A stretch of 9,311 nt of DNA from an uncultured Clostridia bacterium (GCA_947588915.1 CANPZA010000058.1:1-9311); one strand, 5' to 3'; counted from the first letter of the stretch, positions 1 through 7,559 are shown. Numbers and translations: made by a program. Notes: generated from the sequence alone by a model not told the origin.

Positions 1-41
1 TAGCTTACTACATAATATTAAATAAAAAATGGAGGCAAGCT

Positions 42-161
42 ATGGATAATCAAAATAACAAAATAGAAATTACTTATGGAAGTAATAACTTAAAAGAAAT
101 TTATAATGATATATTAAAAGATCAATTTATAAAACTATTAAATGATGAAGAGGAAAGGTGA
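42..161 (+). CDS. Small hypothetical protein (39 aa) preceding the recombinase
   Basis: ATG at 42 is preceded by GGAGG at 31-35 with a 6-base spacer, a strong ribosome binding site for so short an ORF. The product is 39 residues: a polar start (MDNQNNKIEI), a YGSNN turn, then an amphipathic acidic helix containing KEIYNDIL and FIKLLNDEEE. The TGA stop at 159-161 is 6 bases before the recombinase ATG, so the two are probably translated together. Short ORFs directly ahead of large serine recombinases are common in clostridial elements; some may act as recombination accessory factors, but nothing in this sequence proves that. I do not recognise a named family. Confidence 0.55.
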   Translation: MDNQNNKIEITYGSNNLKEIYNDILKDQFIKLLNDEEER

Positions 162-167
162 AAAGAG

Positions 168-1764
168 ATGATAAAACAATATAAAGTTGCTAAATATATG
201 AGACTATCTAGAGAGGATGGAGATGACCGAGAAAGTGAAAGTATAGAAAATCAAAGAGATATAATAAATAATTATATTAATGAACATGATGATTTAGAAG
301 AAGTAAAAGAATATGCAGATGATGGATATACAGGAACAAACTTTGACAGACCAGGTTTTAAAGAAATGTTAAAAGATATTGAAGAAGAGAAAATAGATTG
401 CATTATAACTAAAGATTTATCAAGATTTGGACGTGACCATATAGATACAGGATATTATTTAGAAAGATATTTTCCATCAAATGCTATAAGATACATTGCA
501 ATTGGAGATAATGTAGATACTTTAAGACCAGATGGACTTCAATTTTTAACATTTAAATTAAGTTTTAATGATTATTATGCACAAGATATTTCAAATAAAA
601 TAAAAAGCGTTAAGCAAAGAAAAATTGAAAAGGGAGAGTTCCAAGGAGGAATAGCACCATATGGTTATAAAAAAGATAGGAGTATAAAAAATCATTTAAT
701 TATTGATGTATATGCAGCAGAAATTATAAAAGATATATTTAATATGTATGTTAATAAAGGCATGTCACCACAAAAAATAGCAGATGAATTAAATAAAAGA
801 GAAATATTAGCACCAGCTATATATTTAAAAATACCAACCTTTATGAAAAGAGAAAGCAGTAATTCAAGTGGAAAATATTTGTGGCATAGAACCCAAGTAG
901 GAAAAATATTAAAAAATGAAGTATACATTGGAAATGTAGTAGGTAGAAAATTTCAAAAAGTAAGTCATAAAATTACAAAAGTAAGAACAACAAATCCAGA
1001 AGAATATATTATAGTAGAAAATATGCATGAGCCAATTATAGATATAAATACATGGAATAAAGCACAAGAAAAAATAAAGAATAAGCATATAACAAGAACA
1101 AGAAAATTTAATCATCCACTTAAAGGACTAGTGTTTTGCAAAGAATGTGGACGGAATAGCAACATTAAGAACAAGAACAGAACAAAGGAAGTCTGGTAAA
1201 GAATGGAGAGTAGATTATTTTATATGTTCTAATAAAAATAGTAATAGGGGGAATTGTAATAATAAGCAAATACGAGCAGATTATATTGAAGAACAAATAA
1301 AAAAAGAATTAAAAAAAGAAATAGAAAAAATCACTTATTCGAAAAATGAATTAAAAAATATAATTAAAAGTTCAAAAATAAAAGTAAGAGAGGAATTAAA
1401 TAGATTAGAAAAAAAGTTAAAAATAAACAAATTAGAATTAAAAAAAATCAATAATATGCTAGAAGAGATGTATCAAGATAAAATAAATAAAATAATTAGA
1501 CAGGAAGATTTTGAAAAATTTTATTCTAAAAAAAGCGAGGAAAAAACAAAAATTTTAAATGAAATAAAAGTCCTTGACTTTAAAATAAAAAAGCAAAAAG
1601 AAGAGTTAGAAAAGGTGGATATGAATAAAATTCCAAAACAAACAAAAGAAATATTAAGCTTAAAAAACGTAACAAAAGAAATGTATGAAAAACTAATAGA
1701 GAAAATAGAATTTGATAGTGATAAAAATATATTCATAAAATTTAAATTTCAAAAATACATGTAG
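168..1764 (+). pseudogene. Large serine recombinase (TnpX-like), interrupted by one frameshift
   Basis: The gene encodes a site-specific integrase/excisionase of about 530 residues, a usual length for the family, read here in two frames (168-1199, then the +1 frame to 1764). The N-terminal resolvase domain has the catalytic serine at S14 in YMRLSRED, the SIENQR motif, DDGYTGTNFDRPGF (residues 51-64) and KDLSRFGRDH (82-91). A recombinase domain starts around GGIAPYGYKK (160-169). The zinc ribbon has its first pair as C324-C327; the second pair (codons at 1225 and 1255) is in the other frame. A long lysine/glutamate-rich coiled coil follows, then a typical short beta C-terminus ending KFKFQKYM. 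Removing one G near 1152-1155 restores a continuous CGRIATLRTRT reading, so a single-base insertion or a sequence error is the likely cause. AAAGGTG at 154-160 is the ribosome binding site. The truncated product keeps catalysis but loses half the zinc ribbon and all of the coiled coil. Confidence 0.9.
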
Positions 1765-1784
1765 TTAGGGCTAAAACTTTAAAT

Positions 1785-1816
1785 CTAGTATTAGCTTAAA
1801 ATTTAATTAATACTGG
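1785..1816. repeat. Imperfect dyad at the element/chromosome junction (candidate attachment site)
   Basis: The arms at 1785-1794 and 1807-1816 are inverted copies (AGTATTA at 1787-1793 against TAATACT at 1808-1814, extended by a C-G pair and two G-T mismatches) around a centre at 1800/1801. It lies 21 bases after the recombinase stop and at the point where deacetylase homology begins, which is where an attR half-site would be expected. Serine recombinase sites are often imperfect dyads around a 2-bp core. The region is very AT-rich, so a chance dyad is possible and the site assignment is an inference. Confidence 0.3.
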
Positions 1817-2228
1817 ACTTAAGGAATATGAAATACATACAGTTAATCATAAAAGTATGCCAGAACTTACAGAAGAACAAATAAGAAAAGAAGTAATGGA
1901 ATTACATCAAGTTATATATGAAAAATTTAATTATGAGATGAAATATTTAAGACCACCTAAAGGAGAGTTTAGTGAAAGCACATTACAACAGACTGATAAT
2001 CTAGGTTATAAAACAGTTATGTGGTCATTTGCATATCAAGATTGGGATGAAAAAAAACAACCAGATGAACAGGCATCTAAAAAGAAAATATTAGATAATC
2101 TTCACAATGGAGAAATAATGTTATTACATGGAAATTCAAAGACTAATACAAATATTTTAGATTCAATAATAAAAGAATCTAAAAATATGGGATATGAATT
2201 TAAATCACTTGATGAATTCGAAAGATAG
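1800..2228 (+). pseudogene. pdaA: 3' remnant of a PdaA-family polysaccharide deacetylase (spore cortex muramic-lactam pathway)
   Basis: The reading frame contains the downstream half of a NodB-type deacetylase. It has the zinc-binding motif HTVNH (1836-1850), MKYLRPPKGEFSE (the RPPxG motif), the segment KTVMWSFAYQDWDE, and LLHGNSKTN, ending GYEFKSLDEFER. These are hallmarks of PdaA, which N-deacetylates muramic acid ahead of muramic delta-lactam formation in the spore cortex. The upstream catalytic TFDxG block is absent and an in-frame stop lies at 1797. The ATG at 1857 has no ribosome binding site and would begin after the zinc motif. The usual GN before HTVNH and the G of the preceding EGY/EGH also appear to be missing, so small in-frame losses have accumulated. 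The 5' part was probably separated by the element on the left. The stop is 12 bases from yqfC, so the remnant may still carry that gene's promoter. Confidence 0.8.
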
Positions 2229-2240
2229 GAAGGAAATGTT

Positions 2241-2519
2241 ATGAAGAAAAGAAACTATAATAAATTTGATAAAATATTGGAATTACCTAAAGAAGTATAT
2301 ACAAATTTACCGAAGATTGTAATTACAGGATTTGATGAAATGATAATTGAAAATTTTAAGGGGATTTTAGAGTATGAAGAATTTTTTGTTAGAATTAACA
2401 CTTATATTGGAATTATTAATATTAATGGATTGAACTTAAATTTAGAAACTATGACAAATGATGATATTAAAGTAACAGGTCAAATTGATAGTATAGATTT
2501 AGAAAAAATAATAGATTAA
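2241..2519 (+). CDS. yqfC: Sporulation protein YqfC
   Basis: This 92-residue protein belongs to the YabP/YqfC family. The visible family pattern is LPKEVYTNLPKIVITGFDEMII near the N-terminus, then a beta-rich stretch (ILEYEEFFVRINT, GIININGLNLNLETMT) and a VTGQIDSIDLE ending. No signal peptide or membrane segment is seen. In Bacillus, yqfC and yqfD are adjacent and belong to the mother-cell sigma-E regulon; the precise molecular function is not settled. ATG at 2241 is preceded by an AGGAAGGAA stretch beginning at the pdaA remnant's stop codon. It lies 13 bases upstream of yqfD, an arrangement conserved across spore formers, which strengthens the call for both. Confidence 0.92.
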   Translation: MKKRNYNKFDKILELPKEVYTNLPKIVITGFDEMIIENFKGILEYEEFFVRINTYIGIININGLNLNLETMTNDDIKVTGQIDSIDLEKIID

Positions 2520-2532
2520 GGAGAAAACTAGC

Positions 2533-3717
2533 ATGATAATCAAAATAATTCTTAGCTATATTATAGGATATTTAGAACTTAATGTTGAAGGATATTACAT
2601 TGAAAGATTTATTAATATGTGTCGTAGTAATAAAATTACGATATGGAGATTAAAAAGAAAAAAAGATATAGAATTAAATTTAAGAACCAATATTAATGAT
2701 TTTAGAGAAGTTTGTAGAATAGCAAAAAAAACAAAATGTAAAGTTAAAATAAAAAGCAAAAAAGGATTCCCTTTTTTACTACACAAATATAAAAAAAGAA
2801 AAATATTTTTTGTTTTATTGCTTGTATTTATATTTTTAATGATATTATCCTCAAATTTTGTGTGGAATGTGGATATTACAGAAGAAAATGGACAAAATTT
2901 AGAAAATATAGCCAAAGATATCGAAATAGCGGGATTAAAAACAGGAAGATTAAAATCCAGTATTAATACAAAAGAAGTTATAAATAAAATAAGATTACAA
3001 AGAAATGATATTGCTTGGATGGGGATAGAGTTAAAAGGTACAAATGCTATTGTAAAAATAGTAAAGGCTCATGAAAAACCAGAAATTATAGATAATGAAG
3101 AATATTGTAATATTATTTCTGATAAAGAAGGAATAGTAACAAAAATAAATGCAAAAACAGGAACAGCAAATGTAAAGGTAGGAGACACAGTAAGAAAGGG
3201 AGATACATTAATTAATGGTTGGATGGAAGGAAAATACACAGGAATAAGATATGTTCATGCAACAGGAGAGATACAAGCAAGAGTATGGCATACGAAGTAT
3301 AAAAATATACCATATAATACTACGGAAAGAAAAGAAACAGGTAAATTAGAAAATAAATATTCAATAAAATTTAATAATTTTAAAATAAATTTGCATAAAG
3401 GGGTTTCAAAATTTGAAATTTATGATACAATAGAAACAGAAAACAAAATGAAGATATTTTCTAACTTCTATTTACCAATTTCTATAATAAAAACAACTTA
3501 TAAACAAATTGAAGAAAGTACAAAGAAATATACAATTGAGGAAGCTAAAAATATAGGGATAGAAGAATTAGAGCAAGAATTAGATCAAGAAATTGAAAAT
3601 AAAGAAGCAATTGTTAATAAAAATATTAATGCTTATGAGAAAGATGATAGTATTGATGTTTATGTTACATACGAGGTTTTAGAAAATATAGGGACTAATG
3701 AGAAAATTGTATTTTGA
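2533..3717 (+). CDS. yqfD: Sporulation protein YqfD, single-pass membrane protein
   Basis: This 394-residue protein has YqfD family architecture. A basic cytoplasmic N-terminus (about 1-90) is followed by one hydrophobic helix (about 91-110, FFVLLLVFIFLMILSS) and the family signature NFVWNVDI. Next comes a POTRA-like segment (about 115-180) with GLKTGRL, DIAWMGIELKGTNAIV and VKAHEKPE. A lipoyl/HlyD-like hairpin (about 197-228) reads DKEGIVTKINAKTG and VKVGDTVRKGDTLINGW, and a lysine/glutamate-rich C-terminal domain ends the protein. In Bacillus the gene is transcribed in the mother cell under sigma-E, and the protein is thought to act at the forespore-engulfing membrane. AAGGAG at 2518-2523 precedes ATG 2533 with a 9-base spacer and overlaps the yqfC stop codon. 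Length and domain order look intact. Confidence 0.92.
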   Translation: MIIKIILSYIIGYLELNVEGYYIERFINMCRSNKITIWRLKRKKDIELNLRTNINDFREVCRIAKKTKCKVKIKSKKGFPFLLHKYKKRKIFFVLLLVFIFLMILSSNFVWNVDITEENGQNLENIAKDIEIAGLKTGRLKSSINTKEVINKIRLQRNDIAWMGIELKGTNAIVKIVKAHEKPEIIDNEEYCNIISDKEGIVTKINAKTGTANVKVGDTVRKGDTLINGWMEGKYTGIRYVHATGEIQARVWHTKYKNIPYNTTERKETGKLENKYSIKFNNFKINLHKGVSKFEIYDTIETENKMKIFSNFYLPISIIKTTYKQIEESTKKYTIEEAKNIGIEELEQELDQEIENKEAIVNKNINAYEKDDSIDVYVTYEVLENIGTNEKIVF

Positions 3718-3730
3718 AGGGATGATTTAA

Positions 3731-4936
3731 ATGGAAGAAAAAAGTCTAAGAATAACTGGTGCAGATAAAACCTTTTTTAATAAGATAACAAAAACCTTAA
3801 CAAGAATGTTAATACCTACAAAAATTGGAATTAATGGAATGTTAATTTCAATAAAAAGAAATAATGTAATAAAAGCTTATGAAAACTATTGTAAAGATGA
3901 TGAAAATTATGATAGTGAAGAATTAGAAAAAAAATATGATTCTGCATATGAAGCATATTTAAGTGCTCTTGATAAATATGTTATGGATTCTATATATAAG
4001 AAAGTAAAAAATGATACAGCATCAGAATTTGAAAAGAATGCATTATCAAAATATTATGAAGTAACTAGTTTAAAAGAAAGTGAATATATAGAATATAAAT
4101 ATAGGAAACAAAAGTATTTAATAGAATTAGACTATGAAGGTATAAAAGTATCTGGAAAAGAGAAAATACTAGAAAAGTATAATAAATTTTATATATCAAA
4201 AATGGATTCATTATATAAATCAATATTGAAAAATTATTCAATCAAAGTAGCAGATAATACTAATATATATGATAGTGCAAAAGAATGGATTTATACAAAA
4301 ATATTTCATACTTTGGAAGAATATATACAAAATATATTATCACTAAAAATAGAAGTAAATTATGATGAAAATATAAAAAATATAATTCCTGACTATGAAA
4401 AATATGAATCTTATACAGTAGGAAAATTAGATACAAAAGATAATATAGAAAAAAATATGGTATTACTTGGTATAAGTAGAAAGTTATTTACACATAGTCT
4501 TCCATTAATAGTAGCAGAACAATGTTATGAAAAATTACTAAGAGATGCAAGAATTTTAGTACAAGACACCAAAATAGCAGCGAAGAGAGAAAAAATATAT
4601 TCAATGTTAATAAATTTAATAGAAGATTATAATATTAAATTATTATCTACAAAAGTATATTGGGATTCACCAAAACAAAGAGAAAATTATAAAGAATTTT
4701 GGAATAAATATAAAGAAATATCTAAATTAAAAGAGACAGACTTTATTGAATATATAAAACAAAAAGAAATATTATTTATAAAAAACGATATGAAAAAATT
4801 AGATAATGAAAAAACAGATTATTCAAAAATCTTGAAATATTACAAAAGAAAATTAGTAGATTATGGAGTATTAAGACAATTAAGTAATTCTTATACTTCA
4901 AATGGAAAATACATAAAATTTAAGGAAGTTGCATAA
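3731..4936 (+). CDS. Unrecognised 401-aa helical protein in the slot usually held by phoH
   Basis: I cannot assign this protein to a family. It is 401 residues, apparently soluble (no signal peptide or clear membrane helix) and very rich in K, E, Y and I, suggesting a mostly alpha-helical fold. The N-terminus has a less charged block (about 15-45) containing RMLIPTKIGINGMLISIKRN. Two distant segments resemble each other without gaps: 107-134 (KYYEVTSLKESEYIEY...) and 326-353 (KYKEISKLKETDFIEY...). They share 12 of 28 identities by eye plus several conservative changes, and the similarity extends upstream if a 2-residue gap is allowed, so the protein may contain an old duplication. No nucleotide-binding P-loop is visible, so it is not PhoH, and no HD motif is seen, so it is not the PgpH-type HD protein. 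AAGGG at 3717-3721 is the ribosome binding site; the gene starts 14 bases after yqfD and ends 1 base before ybeY's start. Confidence 0.85.
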   Translation: MEEKSLRITGADKTFFNKITKTLTRMLIPTKIGINGMLISIKRNNVIKAYENYCKDDENYDSEELEKKYDSAYEAYLSALDKYVMDSIYKKVKNDTASEFEKNALSKYYEVTSLKESEYIEYKYRKQKYLIELDYEGIKVSGKEKILEKYNKFYISKMDSLYKSILKNYSIKVADNTNIYDSAKEWIYTKIFHTLEEYIQNILSLKIEVNYDENIKNIIPDYEKYESYTVGKLDTKDNIEKNMVLLGISRKLFTHSLPLIVAEQCYEKLLRDARILVQDTKIAAKREKIYSMLINLIEDYNIKLLSTKVYWDSPKQRENYKEFWNKYKEISKLKETDFIEYIKQKEILFIKNDMKKLDNEKTDYSKILKYYKRKLVDYGVLRQLSNSYTSNGKYIKFKEVA

Positions 4937-4937
4937 T

Positions 4938-5411
4938 ATGTATGAAATAATATATCAAGATATAGATGAAAAAAAAGAATATGAAGAAATTATAAAGAAA
5001 GTACTAGAACAGTGTTTTAGAGAAGAGAGTATAGAAGATTCAAAATTATATATATCTATAATTTTAACAACCCAAGAAAAAATAAAAGATATAAACAAAG
5101 AATTTAGAGGTATAAACAAATCAACTGATGTACTTTCTTTTCCTATGTTTAAAAAGGATGAGTTGAGTAAAAAAATAATGGAAAAGGATTTTCAACATGA
5201 AGATATATTAGGTGATATTATTATATCAATCGAACAAGTAGAAAAACAAGCGAAAGAATATGAGCATAGTTTTGAAAGAGAGCTTAGTTATATGATAGTA
5301 CATGGATTTTATCATCTAATGGGATATGACCACATAAAAGAAGAAGATAAAAAAATTATGAGACCGAAAGAAGAAAAAATACTATCAATTTTAAATATTG
5401 ATAGAAGTTAG
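4938..5411 (+). CDS. ybeY: Endoribonuclease YbeY (16S rRNA maturation)
   Basis: YbeY is a zinc-dependent single-strand endoribonuclease involved in 16S rRNA 3'-end maturation and ribosome quality control. The protein is 157 residues, standard for the family. It carries the signature HGFYHLMGYDH (residues 122-132; zinc ligands H122, H126, H132), the conserved NKEFRG arginine (R57), STDVLSFPMF and ILGDIIIS, and the C-terminal RPKEEKIL stretch. I place the start at ATG 4938 rather than the upstream in-frame TTG at 4929. AAGGAAG at 4922-4928 is then 9 bases from the ATG, whereas it would abut the TTG. The ribosome binding site lies inside the end of the 401-aa gene, so translation is probably coupled. 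Confidence 0.95.
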   Translation: MYEIIYQDIDEKKEYEEIIKKVLEQCFREESIEDSKLYISIILTTQEKIKDINKEFRGINKSTDVLSFPMFKKDELSKKIMEKDFQHEDILGDIIISIEQVEKQAKEYEHSFERELSYMIVHGFYHLMGYDHIKEEDKKIMRPKEEKILSILNIDRS

Positions 5412-5426
5412 AAGGGAGAATTGCAT

Positions 5427-6479
5427 ATGAAAAAAATAGTTGTTTTTCTAATAATATTAATAATTGCATCAGGAATAATATTAGGATACAAAATAGTAAA
5501 AGACAGAGAAAACGAAGAAATGTCAGTTTCAATAGAAGAAGAAATAGAACCTGAAGTAGAAGAAAAAACAGTTCAAATTTTCAAAGGAAATGATAGACCA
5601 ATAGCTGTTATGATTGATAATCATAATGGAGCATGGCCACAAGCAGGATTACAAAAAGCATATATGATATATGAAATTATAGTAGAAGGTGGAGAAACAA
5701 GATTAATGGCATTATTTAAAGGAGCAGATGTAGAAAAAATAGGTCCAGTAAGAAGTGCTAGACATTATTTTATTGATTATGTTATGGAAAATGATGCTAT
5801 TTATACACATTTTGGAGAAAGCCCTCAAGCTGGTAGTGATATAAAAAAATATACAATTAACGAAATAGATGGAATTGCAGAAGATGGGACCACTTTTTGG
5901 AGAGTTAGAGATAAAGCTGCACCACACAATGCAGTAACTAGTTCCGAAAAATTATTACAATCAGCACAAAATAAAAAATATAGAATGACATCTACTAAAG
6001 ATAGTGTTTTAAATTATGTAGTAGATGAAGTGAACTTAGAAGATGGACAAGAAGCGATAACTGTAACAATTCCACATTCTAAACTTCAAACTGTAAAATA
6101 CGAATATGATGCGGAAAATAAGGTATATAAAAGATATGCAAGAGGAAAAGCACAAACAGATTGGGATACAGGAAATGTTTTAACGACTAAAAATATAATT
6201 GTAACTTTTTGTGATAATTATACTTTATCAGATCCTGAAAACAAGGGTAGACAAGGACTAAAAAATATTGGAACATTTGATGGATATTATATTACTAATG
6301 GAAAAGCTATAAAAATTAAATGTGTAAAAAATGCAAGAGATGAGCAAACTGTATATCAAGACTTAAATGGTAATGAAATTAATGTTAATGATGGTAATAC
6401 TTTTGTGAATATATGCCCAACAAGTAGTAATGTTACAATTGAAGCACCTGTAGTTGATACGCAAATTACAACTCAATAA
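5427..6479 (+). CDS. DUF3048 (YerB-family) membrane-anchored extracellular protein
   Basis: The protein is 350 residues with a short basic start and a hydrophobic N-terminal helix (about residues 4-24, VVFLIILIIASGIILG). No lipobox cysteine follows, so a signal-anchor is more likely than the lipoprotein form known for Bacillus YerB. An acidic linker of glutamates leads into the DUF3048 domain: RPIAVMIDN (57-65), LQKAYMIYEIIVEGGETRLMALF, KIGPVRSARHYFIDY (104-118) and HFGESPQAG. The C-terminal DUF3048 subdomain contains DWDTGNVLTTKNIIV. The family's function is unknown. ATG 5427 is chosen because GGGAG at 5414-5418 is 8 bases away, while the alternative TTG at 5421 would be only 2 bases from it. 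It follows ybeY by 15 bases. Confidence 0.88.
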   Translation: MKKIVVFLIILIIASGIILGYKIVKDRENEEMSVSIEEEIEPEVEEKTVQIFKGNDRPIAVMIDNHNGAWPQAGLQKAYMIYEIIVEGGETRLMALFKGADVEKIGPVRSARHYFIDYVMENDAIYTHFGESPQAGSDIKKYTINEIDGIAEDGTTFWRVRDKAAPHNAVTSSEKLLQSAQNKKYRMTSTKDSVLNYVVDEVNLEDGQEAITVTIPHSKLQTVKYEYDAENKVYKRYARGKAQTDWDTGNVLTTKNIIVTFCDNYTLSDPENKGRQGLKNIGTFDGYYITNGKAIKIKCVKNARDEQTVYQDLNGNEINVNDGNTFVNICPTSSNVTIEAPVVDTQITTQ

Positions 6480-6504
6480 TATAAATAAAAAAGGAGAGAA
6501 AAAA

Positions 6505-6840
6505 GTGAATATTTATGATACAGCAAATAAATTAGCACAAGAAATAAAACAATCTGAGGAATATATTAATTATAAAATGGCAAAACAAGCCTTAAATTTA
6601 AATACAAGTTTAAAAGAAAAAATGGCTGAATTTGAAAAAGAAAGATATGAAACCCAAATTGAAATGATGCAAACAGGAAAGCAGGATGAAGAAAAATATA
6701 AAAAAGTTCAAGAATTATATTCGGAATTAATTGAAATAGAAGAAGCCAAAAAGTTTTTTGAGGCTGAAACTAAATTTAATATTGTAATTGCAGATGTAAA
6801 CAAAATAATAGGGGAAGCAATTAGAGATGTTATGCAATAA
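6505..6840 (+). CDS. YlbF/YmcA-family protein
   Basis: This is a 111-residue all-helical protein of the YlbF/YmcA family. Visible features are the opening YDTANKLAQEIKQSEEYINYKMAKQAL, the central helix around FEKERYETQIEMMQ, and the closing FNIVIADVNKIIGEAI. In Bacillus, YlbF and YmcA form a complex with YaaT that steers RNase Y and affects competence, sporulation and biofilm formation. Whether this clostridial member does the same cannot be told from sequence, and I do not choose between ylbF and ymcA. The start is GTG 6505, supported by AAGGAG at 6491-6496 with an 8-base spacer; upstream in-frame codons from 6454 overlap the end of the DUF3048 gene and have no ribosome binding site. Confidence 0.85.
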   Translation: MNIYDTANKLAQEIKQSEEYINYKMAKQALNLNTSLKEKMAEFEKERYETQIEMMQTGKQDEEKYKKVQELYSELIEIEEAKKFFEAETKFNIVIADVNKIIGEAIRDVMQ

Positions 6841-6869
6841 CATTTAGTTATACAAAAGAGGTAAATTTT

Positions 6870-7559
6870 ATGGAATTAATAGTTATAGCTATTTTAATAT
6901 TAATATCAATATTAATACTAAAATATATATTTGATTATAATATGAAAAAAATAAAACATATAGCAGATGATGAATACTTGGATAATTTAGCTAAAAATTA
7001 TCCAAGTAATTTTGAAATATGTAAGGACTATCTAAAAAGATTAAATAATGAAGATGTTGTTATAGAGGAAGATAGTCAAACAAAAACTAGTTTATATATT
7101 GCTATAACAAATAAAATTTTAATAGCAAATATACAAGATAGTTACACAAGAATACAGACTATCGCACATGAGTGTCTACATTCTATTCAAGATAGAAAAA
7201 TATTAATTTTTAATTTTATATTTTCAAATATATATTTAATTTATTTTATAACTATTTGTGCTTTGAAAATCTTTAATATTTTGCCATATGAAATGATGTT
7301 TTTATCTATTTTGTTTATATTAAGTATTATTTATTATACTGTAAGAGTTTACTTAGAAAATGATGCTATGATAAAAGCAAGATATTTAGCTAAAGAATAT
7401 ATGGATGATAAAGATATATCTTCGAAAGAAGAAATAAATAAATTAGTAGAAGGATTTGATAAAATTAATTCAATAGGAATTAAATGTACGAATTATAAAT
7501 TTTTTACAGATATTATGATAAAAATACTAATTTTTTTAATATTGTGTATTATATTTTAA
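6870..7559 (+). CDS. Small membrane protein with HExxH zinc-metallopeptidase motif
   Basis: The protein is 229 residues. Segments by eye: an N-terminal hydrophobic helix (about 3-23), a soluble region (about 24-110), two more membrane helices (about 113-135 and 138-160), a second soluble stretch (161-210) and a hydrophobic C-terminal tail (about 212-229). The soluble region holds IQTIAHECLHSIQD, with HECLH at 100-104 matching the HExxH zinc site. YLENDA (161-166) just after the third helix has a glutamate placed like the third ligand of gluzincins, as in other bacterial membrane zinc peptidases such as the YugP and M48 types. I do not recognise the exact family or substrate. AGAGG at 6857-6861 precedes ATG 6870 by 8 bases. 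It is the last gene of the operon, and its stop codon abuts the terminator hairpin. Confidence 0.8.
   Translation: MELIVIAILILISILILKYIFDYNMKKIKHIADDEYLDNLAKNYPSNFEICKDYLKRLNNEDVVIEEDSQTKTSLYIAITNKILIANIQDSYTRIQTIAHECLHSIQDRKILIFNFIFSNIYLIYFITICALKIFNILPYEMMFLSILFILSIIYYTVRVYLENDAMIKARYLAKEYMDDKDISSKEEINKLVEGFDKINSIGIKCTNYKFFTDIMIKILIFLILCIIF

Larger units (their letters stand above)
1..1799 (+). mobile_element. Right end of an integrated element with a large serine recombinase (left end outside window)
   Basis: The stretch holds a short ORF and a large serine recombinase gene. It stops abruptly where sequence recognisable as the interior of a PdaA-type deacetylase begins, at about 1800. Recombinases of the TnpX/phage-like class are commonly the last gene before an attachment site, which matches this layout. 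The right boundary is inferred from two facts: the recombinase stop codon is at 1764, and an in-frame stop at 1797 lies just before the deacetylase homology. The left boundary, cargo and element type (conjugative, phage or skin-like) cannot be seen. The element may be inactive because its recombinase is frameshifted. Confidence 0.55.

Noticed and set aside
692..1115. Minus-strand ORFs of 68 and 78 codons
   Set aside because: They lie wholly inside the recombinase coding region, have low-complexity F/I/Y/S-rich translations typical of reverse-read AT-rich genes, and match nothing recognisable.
1147..1764. A separate 205-aa gene starting at GTG 1147
   Set aside because: Its first useful residues continue the recombinase zinc ribbon and coiled coil; there is no ribosome binding site at 1147, so it is the frameshifted second part of the recombinase.
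1857..2228. A complete 123-aa deacetylase gene starting at ATG 1857
   Set aside because: There is no ribosome binding site, the PdaA homology continues upstream of this ATG, and the catalytic TFDxG block is missing, so it is a remnant and not an intact short gene.
42..2548. Near-identical starts (ATGGATAATCAAAATAA at 42 and ATGATAATCAAAATAA at 2533) as a possible repeat
   Set aside because: The match is about 16 bases, A-rich, and stops at once on both sides; the genes are unrelated, so chance is sufficient.
2595..2915. Minus-strand ORF of 106 codons inside yqfD
   Set aside because: It is fully overlapped by a well-supported family gene and has no supporting start signals.
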